A stretch of 64,000 nt of DNA. Source: Halocynthiibacter styelae (GTDB taxonomy: Bacteria > Pseudomonadota > Alphaproteobacteria > Rhodobacterales > Rhodobacteraceae). The stretch's first letter is position 1; the number at the start of each line of letters is the position of its first letter. Location: contig NZ_JADCKQ010000010.1 of assembly GCF_016123485.1 (NCBI RefSeq), positions 1-64,000 of the forward strand. The letters run 5' to 3'. The notes beneath the pieces were generated by a model. That model searched no databases and was not told the DNA's origin. It worked only from the letters and a program-made list of their open reading frames with translations. Position numbers and translations under genes: made by a program. Below, piece after piece: positions 7,718 to 16,647 of this stretch.

Positions 7718-8458
7718 TCAGTTGCGTTCCTGGGCCTGCATCTTCCGTTCCAGCCAGCGCACGCCGGAAGAAACAATCAGGATCAGAACCAGATATTCGA
7801 GAACAAGAATGGTGTAGATTTCCAGCGGTCGGTATTCTGTCACCACCAGTTCATTTGCCCGGCGGGTCAGTTCCTGCATGCCGATTACAGACACAAGTGA
7901 CGACATCTTCAGCATATAGACCAGCTGGTTTCCAAGTGCGGGCAGAATACGACGGATCGCCTGAGGCAGGATCACATAGCGCATGGTATCGCGGTAGTTC
8001 AGGGAAACGGAATGGGCGGCTTCGTATTGTCCCCGATCAATGGATTGGATGCCGGCACGGAAGATTTCTGCCTGAAAAGCACTGTCTGACAGGGCAAGCG
8101 CCAGAACGCCGGCCCAGAATACATTCAGCGTGATACCTGTGACCTGGGGCAGGCCGTAATAGACCCAGAGGATCAGAACAAGAATGGGAACGGCTCGAAC
8201 GACTTCGACGTAAACCCGGTTGATGCTACGCAGGCTCCGTTTTTCCGACAATCCAGGAAGGGCAATCAAAAGACCCACAAACACAGAAATCAGGATGGCT
8301 GTCAGGCTCATCAGGATTGTGTTCCAGGCCCCGCCCATCAGAAAGACCAGGTTGTTGTAGCCCGAAGTTGTGGTGGGATCGACGACATACCAGCCCCAGT
8401 TGCCAGAGCAGCCGGACAACAGAAAAGCCAAAGGTGTCAGTGTCAGAAAACGTTTCAT
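7718..8458 (-). CDS. Amino acid ABC transporter permease (HisM/GlnP type)
   Basis: 246 aa, about five membrane segments. It has the polar amino acid uptake (PAAT) permease features: NTILMSLTAILISVFVGLLIAL, VVRAVPILVLILWVYYGLP, and the EAA loop YEAAHSVSLNYRDTMRYVILPQAIRRILPALGNQ, which contacts the ATPase. The N-terminus carries a lipobox-like LLSGC around residue 17 followed by NWGWYVVDP, a form I recall from other PAAT permeases. Only one permease gene is present, so it would act as a homodimer. It is between the ATPase gene (9 bp upstream) and the AhpD-like gene. Confidence 0.92.
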   Translation of the reverse strand: MKRFLTLTPLAFLLSGCSGNWGWYVVDPTTTSGYNNLVFLMGGAWNTILMSLTAILISVFVGLLIALPGLSEKRSLRSINRVYVEVVRAVPILVLILWVYYGLPQVTGITLNVFWAGVLALALSDSAFQAEIFRAGIQSIDRGQYEAAHSVSLNYRDTMRYVILPQAIRRILPALGNQLVYMLKMSSLVSVIGMQELTRRANELVVTEYRPLEIYTILVLEYLVLILIVSSGVRWLERKMQAQERN

Positions 8459-8467
8459 GTCAGGTCC

Positions 8468-9220
8468 TCAGTGGCTCAGGATTTTTTGCAGGAAGTCCTG
8501 GCAGCGGGTGCTTTTGGGGGCGGTAAAGAAGGTTTCAGGGTCCGCGACTTCGACAATTTCGCCCTGATCCATAAAGACCATTTTGTCCGCAACCCGGCGG
8601 GCGAACCCCATTTCATGGGTGACGCAGATCATTGTCATGCCGCTGCCTGCCAGTTCTGTCATGACATCCAGGACCTCATTGATCATTTCCGGATCAAGGG
8701 CCGAGGTCGGTTCATCAAACAACAGAATGCGTGGTTCCATGCAAAGGGATCGGGCGATGGCAACGCGCTGTTGCTGACCGCCGGACAGCTGGCGCGGGAA
8801 CTTATCCGCCTGATCCGCGATGCGCACCCGTTCAAGATAACCCAGCGCGCGATCGCGGGCTTCCTGGTCGGAAAGGCCAAACACGCGTTTCGGACCTAGT
8901 GTAAGGTTGTCGAGCACAGTCAGATGCGGAAACAGGTTAAACTGCTGAAATACCATCCCGACATTCGCCCGGATCTTATCCAGGCTTTCACGCGTTTCAG
9001 TCAACTCTGTGCCATCAACGACAATCCGGCCTTCTTCATGTTTCTCCAGTCGGTTGATGCAGCGGATCAGGGTGGATTTCCCGGAACCCGACGGCCCGCA
9101 GATCACCACACGTTCCCCTTCAGATACCGTCAGAGACACATTTTTCAGTGCCTGAAACGGCCCAAAATATTTTGACAGATTTGTGATCCCGATCAGGCTG
9201 TCATTGGCATCGGTTTTCAT
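8468..9220 (-). CDS. Amino acid ABC transporter ATP-binding protein (GlnQ/HisP type)
   Basis: 250 aa, one complete ABC domain. Walker A is GPSGSGKST (residues 42-50), the signature is LSGGQQQR (145-152) and Walker B is ILLFDE followed by PTSALDP (165-176); the switch histidine is in CVTHEMGFAR. The sequence is typical of the polar amino acid uptake family and energises import through the adjacent permease. It is the first gene of the leftward transport operon and is divergent from the binding-protein gene at 9347, so the two share a 126-bp regulatory region. Confidence 0.95.
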   Translation of the reverse strand: MKTDANDSLIGITNLSKYFGPFQALKNVSLTVSEGERVVICGPSGSGKSTLIRCINRLEKHEEGRIVVDGTELTETRESLDKIRANVGMVFQQFNLFPHLTVLDNLTLGPKRVFGLSDQEARDRALGYLERVRIADQADKFPRQLSGGQQQRVAIARSLCMEPRILLFDEPTSALDPEMINEVLDVMTELAGSGMTMICVTHEMGFARRVADKMVFMDQGEIVEVADPETFFTAPKSTRCQDFLQKILSH

Positions 9221-9270
9221 GTCACTCTCCTGTTAACGCGGACTCAGCGAAGCAGAAAATTAACCACGGC

Positions 9271-9291
9271 GCAAATAATTTATTTTCTTGC
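9271..9291. promoter_or_regulatory. AT-rich GCAA...TTGC element between the divergent ABC genes
   Basis: A 21-bp imperfect inverted repeat beginning GCAA and ending TTGC contains AATTTATT (9277-9284), the same octamer found in the arms of the palindrome at 7078-7108. It could be a second, weaker site for the same regulator, controlling both the binding-protein gene and the ATPase-permease operon. This is inference from shared sequence only. Confidence 0.35.
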
Positions 9292-9346
9292 AATGTGGCG
9301 CAACTCGGGCAACGCTGATGAAAACGCTGCGAATAAGGAGAGGAAG

Positions 9347-10132
9347 ATGAAGTTTCTGAAAACCTGTGCTGCTGCGCTGATTGCGCTTGCCGGTACTATG
9401 CATTCGTCCACCGGAGCCCAGGCGCAATCTGCTTTGCAGGATATCCTGTCCGAAGGTGTTCTTAAAGTCGGCACCACCGGCGACTGGAACCCGATGAGCA
9501 TGCGCGATCCGGCCACCAATTCCTATCGCGGTTATGATATTGACGTCATGACACAGCTTGCGACTGATCTGGGTGTCGAGATTGAATTCGTTGCGACCGA
9601 TTGGAAAACGCTCGTCAGTGGCGTTACCTCTGGTCAGTATCATATGACCGGGTCAGCCTCTGTTTCACCGGCCCGCGCCAAAGCGGCCGGATATTCCGAC
9701 AGTTATTTTTCACTCGCGACTGTGCCGCTTGTTCTGTCGTCCGGCGGTGATCGTTTCCAAAGCTGGGATGATCTGAACCAGGCGGATGTCACTGTGGCCG
9801 CAACCCTTGGCACGACACAGGAAACCCAGGTGAAGCAATTCTTCCCTGATGCGCAGCACCGTATTGTTGAAGCGCCGGCACGTGATTTCCAGGAAGTCCT
9901 GTCCGGCCGCGCGGATGCACATATCACGTCAAATGTTGAAGCGAACAAGCTGGTGGCGCAATATTCCCAGCTGATGATCGTACCCGTGGACGAACCACGC
10001 GCTCCAACCCCAATTGCAATGCTGCTGCCGCAGGATGATCAGGTCTGGATCAACTATGTGAACACATGGATTCGCCTGAAGCAGGAACAGGGGTTCTTTA
10101 CTGAGCTTGGTGAAAAATGGGATCTGCTTTAA
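9347..10132 (+). CDS. Periplasmic amino acid-binding protein of an ABC importer
   Basis: 261 aa with a Sec signal peptide (KTCAAALIALAGT..., cleavage near AQA at about residue 26). The mature part is a family 3 solute-binding protein: ILSEGVLKVGTTGDWNPMS, GYDIDVMTQLATDLGVEIEFVATDWKTLV and the closing lobe with VAATLGTTQE. It captures the substrate in the periplasm for the permease/ATPase encoded divergently. ATG 9347 has AGGAGAGGAAG just upstream, so an earlier in-frame start at 9293 is rejected. Family 3 proteins bind polar amino acids or related zwitterions; exact ligand unknown. It is followed by a strong terminator. Confidence 0.93.
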   Translation: MKFLKTCAAALIALAGTMHSSTGAQAQSALQDILSEGVLKVGTTGDWNPMSMRDPATNSYRGYDIDVMTQLATDLGVEIEFVATDWKTLVSGVTSGQYHMTGSASVSPARAKAAGYSDSYFSLATVPLVLSSGGDRFQSWDDLNQADVTVAATLGTTQETQVKQFFPDAQHRIVEAPARDFQEVLSGRADAHITSNVEANKLVAQYSQLMIVPVDEPRAPTPIAMLLPQDDQVWINYVNTWIRLKQEQGFFTELGEKWDLL

Positions 10133-10150
10133 CCAGCTAAAGGGTCATTC

Positions 10151-10186
10151 AGACCGGCGGAGCTGAGGGCTTGGCCGGTCTTTTTC
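10151..10186 (+). terminator. Terminator after the binding-protein gene
   Basis: Perfect 8-bp stem AGACCGGC (10151-10158) and GCCGGTCT (10174-10181) with a 15-nt loop and a T-rich tail. Confidence 0.8.
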
Positions 10187-10199
10187 TTTTGGGGCTTCG

Positions 10200-10841
10200 A
10201 TGCTGAAAATCTACGCCATTCCTGCCAGTCTTTATTGCGCGAAGCTGCGTATTCTTCTGCGTCACAAAAACCTGGAATGGCAGGAAGTTTCGCCCCCCGG
10301 CGGCTATGGTTCGGATGAATACAAACAAATCGTGCCCTCCGGAAATCTGCCGGCTATGCAGGATAGCAACCTTTTGTTGGCGGATTCAGAAGCTATTGCA
10401 GAATATCTGAACGAAATACATATTGCGCCCGCCATGCTGCCCGCGGATGCAGTCGCCCGTGCACGGGTGCGCGCATTGGGTCGTTTCCATGATACCCGGC
10501 TGGAGCCTGCTTTGCGGGCTCTGTTCCCTCAGATCCCGCCAGAAAAACGTGACAGCGCAATTCTGAAGGAAGGTGGCAAAAGCCTGTCCCGCCACCTGTC
10601 TGTGCTGGAGAAACTTTTGGTGGAAACCGATCTGCCGGATGACCAGCTGTTTCTCTGCGATTGCGGATTTGCGATCACCTTTGACTGGCTCGCAGCCTTT
10701 GAACACTTCCTGAAATTACCGATAACCTGGCCGGAGGGCGTGCAGACGTACCGTGAAAGATTAAGCCAGCTTCCCGCAATCGCAGAGGAATATGCCGCGT
10801 ACCGCCCTGTTCTGACCAGCTACATGCAGGAAAACAGCTGA
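10200..10841 (+). CDS. Glutathione S-transferase family protein
   Basis: 213 aa. The N-terminal thioredoxin-like domain shows YAIPASLYCAKLRILLRHKNLEW, with Ser/Cys near residues 10-13 in the position of the glutathione-activating residue, then the cis-Pro block SGNLPAM and DSEAIAEYLNE that binds the glutathione gamma-glutamyl group. The C-terminal helical domain contains DCGFAITFDWL, matching the family's N-capping box region. Cytosolic. It overlaps the creatininase-family gene by one base (TGATG), so the two are translationally coupled. In catabolic clusters such proteins open rings, isomerise or remove thiol conjugates; the reaction here is unknown. Confidence 0.88.
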   Translation: MLKIYAIPASLYCAKLRILLRHKNLEWQEVSPPGGYGSDEYKQIVPSGNLPAMQDSNLLLADSEAIAEYLNEIHIAPAMLPADAVARARVRALGRFHDTRLEPALRALFPQIPPEKRDSAILKEGGKSLSRHLSVLEKLLVETDLPDDQLFLCDCGFAITFDWLAAFEHFLKLPITWPEGVQTYRERLSQLPAIAEEYAAYRPVLTSYMQENS

Positions 10842-11572
10842 TGCGCCTGCTTGAGATGACCTGGCAGGAAGCCGAAGCGCATTTCACAAAGCAACCCGCT
10901 GTGATTTTGCCGACCGGATCCGTCGAACAGCACGGACCAATGGGGTTGATTGGCACGGATGCAATCTGTGCGGAAGAAATCGCATGGCGCGGGGCGGATC
11001 TGGCTGATGCGATTGTCGCCCCAACCCTCGCCTATGCGCCTGCACCTTTCAATATGGCGTTTCCGGGAACCATGTCTCTCAGCGTGCCGCTCTGGCAGGC
11101 TATGGTCACAGAATTACTTGCAGGGCTAACCGAACAGGGCATTCAGAAGATTTATGTGCTGAACGGACATGGGGCAAATCTTGCCCCTCTGAAGGCCGCA
11201 GCCGAAACCTGCGTGGCGGATGTGCGTATCAGAAGCTGGTGGGATTTCGATCAGGTCAATCAATTACGCCAGACATGGTATGGCGACTGGGAAGGCATGC
11301 ATGCGACCCCATCCGAAGTTTCAATCACCCAGGCCACCCACCGCGTCATTGAACCGGGGGATGCCGAAACACCGCCGCAAAAGCTGACCCCTGAATTTAT
11401 CCGGGCTCATGCCGGTGACAAACACGGGCCACCCGATGAACATCGCCGCAGCTTCCCGGATGGACGTGTCGGATCTCATTCTGCTTTGGCACGGAAAGAA
11501 CATGGGGCACTTCTGGTGGAAGCTGCCGCAGCGTGCCTGGCAGCAGATTTCAGATCCTTTCTCGAAAGCTAG
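10841..11572 (+). CDS. Creatininase-family amidohydrolase
   Basis: 243 aa. The metal ligands of the creatininase family are all visible: Glu29 and His31 (GSVEQHG), Asp40 (GTDAI), His110 (VLNGHGAN) and Glu159 (TPSEVS). The family includes creatinine amidohydrolase, formamidopyrimidine-type deformylases and the mycofactocin peptidase MftE, which all hydrolyse an amide using two metals. There is no creatinase or sarcosine oxidase gene nearby, so creatinine itself is not supported as substrate. It is coupled to the GST gene and belongs to the candidate catabolic cluster. Confidence 0.9.
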   Translation: MRLLEMTWQEAEAHFTKQPAVILPTGSVEQHGPMGLIGTDAICAEEIAWRGADLADAIVAPTLAYAPAPFNMAFPGTMSLSVPLWQAMVTELLAGLTEQGIQKIYVLNGHGANLAPLKAAAETCVADVRIRSWWDFDQVNQLRQTWYGDWEGMHATPSEVSITQATHRVIEPGDAETPPQKLTPEFIRAHAGDKHGPPDEHRRSFPDGRVGSHSALARKEHGALLVEAAAACLAADFRSFLES

Positions 11573-11649
11573 CAGGGATATCTGTCGGTCTTGGCAATCG
11601 CGGGGCCGTGGAAAGGCCCTTTGATGCAACATCTGGAACAAAGGGCGGG

Positions 11650-12090
11650 TCAGTCACACCATGTCCGCCGGGCGCCACCCGAATAGGGTTCTGCCAGTTC
11701 AGCTTCGATCATGATGGTGGCAATGTCCTGGTTGTTTAACAGTAGCTGGCCGATGTGACGGCGAAACTTGTCTTCCGCAGGGGTGCCGTCGCGTTTTAGT
11801 TTCAGGATCAGACGCAGATCACCGGCGCTATTGATCAGTTCACGCAGATGATCTTTCGCACGGGTTCCTGCAGCGCGTTCGCTGTCGCATGCGGCAGAGC
11901 GGATCTCAGGGGTATTGTAACCTGACAAGCGGATCGATTCAGCCCCCAGGCGGATGGTGTCACCATCGACCACATAGACGTCCGCTGCATTCAGAGAAAC
12001 TGCGCCGGCTTGCGGCTTCATCAACGCATAAAGTGCAAATGCCAGCAGCGAAGTCAAAGCTGCTGGCAGAATGTGATGTCGGACGTTCAT
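11650..12090 (-). CDS. Thermonuclease (SNase)-family protein, membrane-anchored or secreted
   Basis: 146 aa. A hydrophobic segment at residues 9-24 acts as signal or anchor, then the staphylococcal nuclease fold: VVDGDTIRL (Asp42, Asp44), RLSGYNTPEI (Arg54, Glu62) and FRRHIGQLL (Arg111). These correspond to the calcium ligands, the two catalytic arginines and the general base of SNase, so the active site looks complete although the protein is short. Expected activity: cleavage of DNA or RNA outside the cytoplasm. It is transcribed leftward, 61 bp downstream of rimO. Confidence 0.85.
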   Translation of the reverse strand: MNVRHHILPAALTSLLAFALYALMKPQAGAVSLNAADVYVVDGDTIRLGAESIRLSGYNTPEIRSAACDSERAAGTRAKDHLRELINSAGDLRLILKLKRDGTPAEDKFRRHIGQLLLNNQDIATIMIEAELAEPYSGGARRTWCD

Positions 12091-12151
12091 GGAAAATTGT
12101 TTTCAACGTTGGTGTTTGCTGAAGTCTCTGAAGACAGAGGGGCGACAGGGG

Positions 12152-13543
12152 TTAATCCTGTAATACGCCCCACAGATCATATTCCCCGGCTTCGTCAACC
12201 TGTACGGTGACAATATCGCCGGGGGTCAGATCTTCTGCGCCTTCGTCAATAAACAGGTTTCCGTCGATCTCGGGCGCGTCGGCCATGGTGCGGGTCGTGG
12301 CGATGCCGTCTTCGTCCACGTCATCCACGATCACATCCAGTACTTTGCCAACTTTCGCCGCAAGCTTTGCCTCAGAAATCGCCTGGGCTTTCTCCATGAA
12401 GCGTTCCCAGCGGTCTTGCTTCACCTCTTCAGCCACATGGTCTGGCAGATCATTAGAACGCGCGCCATCGACGTTTTCGTATTTAAAACAGCCCACACGA
12501 TCAAGCTGCGCTTCATCCATCCAATCAAGCAGATGTTGGAACTCGGCCTCGGTCTCACCGGGGTAACCCACGATAAAGGTGGATCGCAGGGTGATATCCG
12601 GGCAGGTGTCGCGCCAGGCGGCAATCTCTCCCAGGCTTTCGGACATGCCGGGGCGCGCCATGCGTTTCAAAACATCCGGGTGGGAATGCTGGAAGGGGAT
12701 GTCCAGATAAGGCAGAACACCATTCGTGGGATCCGCCATAAGCGGCATGAGATCGCGCACAAACGGGTAGGGATAGACATAGTGCAGGCGCACCCAGGCC
12801 CCAAGTGATCCCAGATCACGCGCCAGATCCTGAATATGGGCGCGGTGTCCGCGATCTTCGGCAAACTTAATGTCCATACCATAAGCAGAGGTATCCTGGC
12901 TGATCACCAGAAGTTCGCGGACACCGGCCTCTACCAGTTTTTCCGCCTCACGCATCACCGCATGGGCAGGGCGGCTTTGCAGGCGGCCGCGCATATCGGG
13001 AATGATGCAGAATTTGCAGCGGTGATTACAGCCCTCGGAAATCTTCAGATAGCTGAAATGGCGGGGGGTCAGGGACACACCGCTTGCGGGCAGCAAGTCG
13101 ACAAAGGGATCGGGCGACGGCGGCACAGCACCATGCACCGCATCCAGCACCTGTTCATATTGATGCGGCCCGGTGACGGCGAGAACATTGGGGTGGGTGC
13201 CGCGAATGTATTCTTCTTCCGCGCCCAGGCAGCCGGTGACAATCACCTTACCGTTTTCATTCAGAGCCTCGCCAATCGCATCCAGGCTTTCGGCCTTGGC
13301 ACTGTCGAGAAACCCGCATGTGTTCACAATCACCGCATCCGCACCGGTGTAATCCGGGCTGATCGCATAGCCTTCCGCGCGCAGACGGGTCAGGATGCGT
13401 TCACTGTCCACCAGCGCCTTGGGGCAACCAAGGCTGACCATGCCGATACGCGGCTGGCCGTCACGGGTTTTACCGCCGCTCAGGCGAATTTGCGGGGCGA
13501 GGTCAGGGCGGAGATCTGGCGGATTGCTGGATGACGTGTTCAT
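12152..13543 (-). CDS. rimO: Ribosomal protein S12 methylthiotransferase RimO
   Basis: 463 aa, usual length. The N-terminal UPF0004 domain has cysteines 40 ([12 protein letters not shown]), 76 (NTCGF) and 105 (TGCLGA). The radical SAM domain has CNHRCKFC (Cys172, 176, 179), and a C-terminal TRAM domain follows ([10 protein letters not shown]...). The SLGCPK and CKFCIIP blocks are characteristic of RimO rather than MiaB. It adds a methylthio group to the conserved aspartate of ribosomal protein S12 using two 4Fe-4S clusters. ATG 13543 follows GGGGCGG; a start at 13579 would add twelve unconserved residues. Confidence 0.95.
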   Translation of the reverse strand: MNTSSSNPPDLRPDLAPQIRLSGGKTRDGQPRIGMVSLGCPKALVDSERILTRLRAEGYAISPDYTGADAVIVNTCGFLDSAKAESLDAIGEALNENGKVIVTGCLGAEEEYIRGTHPNVLAVTGPHQYEQVLDAVHGAVPPSPDPFVDLLPASGVSLTPRHFSYLKISEGCNHRCKFCIIPDMRGRLQSRPAHAVMREAEKLVEAGVRELLVISQDTSAYGMDIKFAEDRGHRAHIQDLARDLGSLGAWVRLHYVYPYPFVRDLMPLMADPTNGVLPYLDIPFQHSHPDVLKRMARPGMSESLGEIAAWRDTCPDITLRSTFIVGYPGETEAEFQHLLDWMDEAQLDRVGCFKYENVDGARSNDLPDHVAEEVKQDRWERFMEKAQAISEAKLAAKVGKVLDVIVDDVDEDGIATTRTMADAPEIDGNLFIDEGAEDLTPGDIVTVQVDEAGEYDLWGVLQD

Positions 13544-13628
13544 CCGCCCCCTATAAGGCCCTGGCGGGTGGTGGGGCAAGGGTGGTATTCTTGCGAAACG
13601 GCCCGGTCATACCCATATTGAAAACATA

Positions 13629-15173
13629 ATGACAAATTTTCAGACCTACCGCCCTTCGTTTAATGAGATACTTAACGGAACCCCGCTGACCCCGGCGGAG
13701 GAAAGTTTGCTTGATGCCTGTAAGACAACTGGGGCTGTTTTCATTGGCGGTGAAGTGCCGGACAAGGCAACGCCGGAAAACAGCATTCGCGGAGAATTAA
13801 TCCGCTATTTGATGATGGGGGGATGCGAGACACATCAGCCGAATGCGCGGGGTGTCTTTGTATTTGGAGCGTATATTACTGGATATCTAATTTTGGATGG
13901 CTGCCGATCGCCACTTGATCTTGGTGTTGTAAGGAGCCGATTTGAGCAGGGAGCAGATTTCGATGATAGTGAAGTCGGCGCAGTGGTTCTCTCCACTTCC
14001 TATCTGCCGGGATTGACGGGCGAACGGATGACGGTGAAGCGGAGTTTCTTCATGAGACACGGCTTTTGTAGCGCTGGATCAGTTGTGTTGTCAGGGGCTC
14101 ACATTGGAGGGCAGCTGGATTGTGCAGGAGCGCGTTTTGAGGCTGAGGAGGGGGCCGCACTGGAAGCTCAAGGGCTTACCGTTTCAGGTGACGTATTCTT
14201 GCGAGATGGTATTCTCGCTTGCGGAAGAGTTGATCTGCAAGGAGCGCAAATCAAGGGGCAGCTCGATTGTACTCATGGGTCGTTTCATAAGGGAATGGGG
14301 TTGCAGAGTGCCGTTGTCGGAGCTGAGTTTTACTTTCGGTTTGTTAGGGCATTCAATGGTACACTTGATCTGAGTGAAGCACATGTTACCTGTCTTGGGG
14401 ATGACGCAGCTAGCTGGGAACAGCCAGATGACCTCGATCTTACTGGGTTTCGTTTTGATACGGTTCAAAGCCATATGTCGGTATCTGATCGACTGGGTGT
14501 TCTAACAAATCATGCTAAACAAGGTGCAAATATTGTTTTTCATAGTCAGCCCTATACACATCTTGCCAAGCACTTTCATAGCAATGGTGAGCGGCAGGCG
14601 GCAGCGTGTATACTCTATGAACGGGAAAAACATCTGGCACGGGCGGAATGGGCGCGGGCGCATGAAAAGCTGGATGGTACCTGGCGCGAAGCCTTTCGCT
14701 GTCAGGGGGCGGATTTTGCGCAGATGTTTCGTTGGGTCTTTCAGGCGTTCGCCGGCTTCGGTCACAAACCCATGCGGGCGTTTTACTGGGCGCTTGCAAC
14801 GGTGGTGTTTTCGATGCTTTATTTCCACCTCACATATATCAACGGGCAGATGGTGCCGAACTCGGATATTATTCTGAACTCGCAGGCCTGGCTTGATGTA
14901 GTGAAGGACGGCGTTTCCAATCCGACGGAGGCCTGGGGGCTGACAGCGCCCGGCAGTGATTATGAAACCTTCTCTGCCATTGGTTATGGCTTTGATCTGT
15001 TTGTGCCGCTGGATGCGCTGGGACAGGAGATTGCCTGGGCACCGAGTTTGTCGCGCGGAAACTGGGGCTGGTGGGGGCACTATCTGCGTTGGCCCATTCA
15101 AATTGTGGGCTGGGTTCTGACGGCGATTGGCGCGGCGCTTCTGACCGGCCTGATCGGGCGGGATCGCGAATAG
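13629..15173 (+). CDS. Membrane protein with beta-helix (pentapeptide-like) repeats
   Basis: 514 aa, no named function. Residues about 75-270 are imperfect repeats of the type SVVLSGAHIGGQLDCAGARF and RVDLQGAQIKGQLDC, which should fold as a right-handed beta-helix. Residues about 290-370 are charged and helical (ACILYEREKHLARAEW). The C-terminal third has membrane segments (MRAFYWALATVVFSMLYFHLTY and IQIVGWVLTAIGAALLTGLIG). Similar proteins occur across bacteria as conserved hypotheticals; the repeats suggest a scaffold or polymer-like role at the inner membrane. The central part (about 13860-14560) is visibly AT-richer with different codon use from the flanking genes, as if acquired or fast-evolving. 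A terminator follows. Confidence 0.75.
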   Translation: MTNFQTYRPSFNEILNGTPLTPAEESLLDACKTTGAVFIGGEVPDKATPENSIRGELIRYLMMGGCETHQPNARGVFVFGAYITGYLILDGCRSPLDLGVVRSRFEQGADFDDSEVGAVVLSTSYLPGLTGERMTVKRSFFMRHGFCSAGSVVLSGAHIGGQLDCAGARFEAEEGAALEAQGLTVSGDVFLRDGILACGRVDLQGAQIKGQLDCTHGSFHKGMGLQSAVVGAEFYFRFVRAFNGTLDLSEAHVTCLGDDAASWEQPDDLDLTGFRFDTVQSHMSVSDRLGVLTNHAKQGANIVFHSQPYTHLAKHFHSNGERQAAACILYEREKHLARAEWARAHEKLDGTWREAFRCQGADFAQMFRWVFQAFAGFGHKPMRAFYWALATVVFSMLYFHLTYINGQMVPNSDIILNSQAWLDVVKDGVSNPTEAWGLTAPGSDYETFSAIGYGFDLFVPLDALGQEIAWAPSLSRGNWGWWGHYLRWPIQIVGWVLTAIGAALLTGLIGRDRE

Positions 15174-15192
15174 GGCGCGCGCCGGGAACATG

Positions 15193-15211
15193 GGGGGCAT
15201 ATTTTGCCCCC
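15193..15211 (+). terminator. Hairpin terminator after the beta-helix membrane protein
   Basis: Stem GGGGGCA (15193-15199) and TGCCCCC (15205-15211) around TATTT, followed by TTGTCTT. It lies 20 bp after the stop. Confidence 0.55.
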
Positions 15212-15457
15212 TTGTCTTCCCCCCGTGATTTGTCTAAGCCAGCGCTTATGAACGCAGCAATCGCCAAAACCGTCCTCCGACGACGCTGATTGAACCGGGC
15301 CACTGGCGCCGGGGTTTTCGCATGGAAACCGCCTTCATCTGCGCGAAATGCGCGCAACCCCTTAAAACACCCTTAAATAAAATTGACATGGCCCCCGGGG
15401 TTTGGCAGCAATTGCTTTTCGCAGCCTCAAACCGGACCATCTGAAAGAGGAAACATC

Positions 15458-16633
15458 ATGATCCCCTCCGTTTTGCCGACTTACGCACGTGCGCCGCTTT
15501 CTTTCGTGAAAGGCGAAGGCTCCTGGCTGATCGAGGCTGATGGCCGACATTTTCTTGATCTGGGTGCTGGCATTGCCGTAAATGCGCTGGGCCATGCCAA
15601 CCCCGCGCTTGTCGAAGCCCTGACCGATCAGGCGCAGACGCTTTGGCATACATCCAACCTGTATGAAATCCCGGCGCAGACAAAGCTTGCGGATCAGCTG
15701 GTTGAGGCGACATTTGCCGATACGGTCTTCTTCACCAATTCCGGCACAGAGGCCTGTGAACTCGCGGTGAAAATGGCGCGCAAATACTGGCACGACAAAG
15801 ATCAGCCGGAGCGTGTTGAAATCATAACCTGGGAAGGGTCTTTCCATGGTCGGTCAAGCGCCGGTATCGCAGCGGCGGGATCTGAGAAGATGGTCAAAGG
15901 TTTTGGTCCGATCCTTGATGGTTTTGTGCATATGTCCTTTGGCGATGTGGAAGGCACGGAAGTCGCGATCAATGACAAAACCGCTGCGATCCTTGTGGAA
16001 CCTGTGCAGGGCGAAGGCGGCATTCGTCCGATTGAAAACGCCGATCTGATGGCCCTGCGTGCGATGTGCGATGAAAACGGCATTCTGCTGATTTTTGACG
16101 AGGTGCAATGTGGCGTTGGTCGTACCGCGAAACTGTTCGCCCATGAATGGGCCTATATCGCGCCTGACATCATGATGGTTGCCAAAGGCATTGGCGGTGG
16201 CTTCCCCCTTGGTGCGGTTCTGGCGACGGAAAATGCGGCCAGTGGTATGGTCGCGGGCACGCATGGATCTACCTATGGCGGCAATCCCCTGGCCTGTGCT
16301 GTGGGCAGCAAAGTGATGGAGATCGTATCAGACCCCGAATTCCTGGAAGATGTCAGCCGTCGTGCGGGTCTTTTGCGCCAGAAACTGGAAGGCCTTGTGG
16401 CCGCGCACCCTGAGGTGTTTGAATTTGTACGTGGTTCCGGCCTGATGCTGGGTCTGCGCTGTAAGGCTGTGAATATGGATGTGGTGAACGCAGGTTACGC
16501 CAATGGCGTGATCACCGTGCCTGCGGCGGATAATGTCATCCGCCTGCTGCCCCCGCTCACCATCTCTGATGACGAAATCTCTGAGGCTGTTGAACGCCTT
16601 GATGCAGCGGCCACTGCCGTTGAACAGGCCTGA
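15458..16633 (+). CDS. argD: Acetylornithine aminotransferase
   Basis: 391 aa, class III aminotransferase. Marks: [19 protein letters not shown] (phosphate-binding turn), [34 protein letters not shown]-like ([17 protein letters not shown]) and the pyridoxal-phosphate lysine Lys243 in [14 protein letters not shown]. It converts N-acetylglutamate semialdehyde to N-acetylornithine (and may also act in lysine synthesis) in the cytoplasm. ATG 15458 has GAGGAAA upstream; TTGACA near 15385 may be part of its promoter. The identity is backed by argF 14 bp downstream, forming an arginine biosynthesis operon. Confidence 0.95.
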   Translation: MIPSVLPTYARAPLSFVKGEGSWLIEADGRHFLDLGAGIAVNALGHANPALVEALTDQAQTLWHTSNLYEIPAQTKLADQLVEATFADTVFFTNSGTEACELAVKMARKYWHDKDQPERVEIITWEGSFHGRSSAGIAAAGSEKMVKGFGPILDGFVHMSFGDVEGTEVAINDKTAAILVEPVQGEGGIRPIENADLMALRAMCDENGILLIFDEVQCGVGRTAKLFAHEWAYIAPDIMMVAKGIGGGFPLGAVLATENAASGMVAGTHGSTYGGNPLACAVGSKVMEIVSDPEFLEDVSRRAGLLRQKLEGLVAAHPEVFEFVRGSGLMLGLRCKAVNMDVVNAGYANGVITVPAADNVIRLLPPLTISDDEISEAVERLDAAATAVEQA

Positions 16634-16647
16634 AGGAGGGCCGGTAT

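Noticed and set aside
10841-11572. Creatinine degradation pathway
   Set aside because: No creatinase, sarcosine oxidase or hydantoinase genes nearby; the family has several other substrates.
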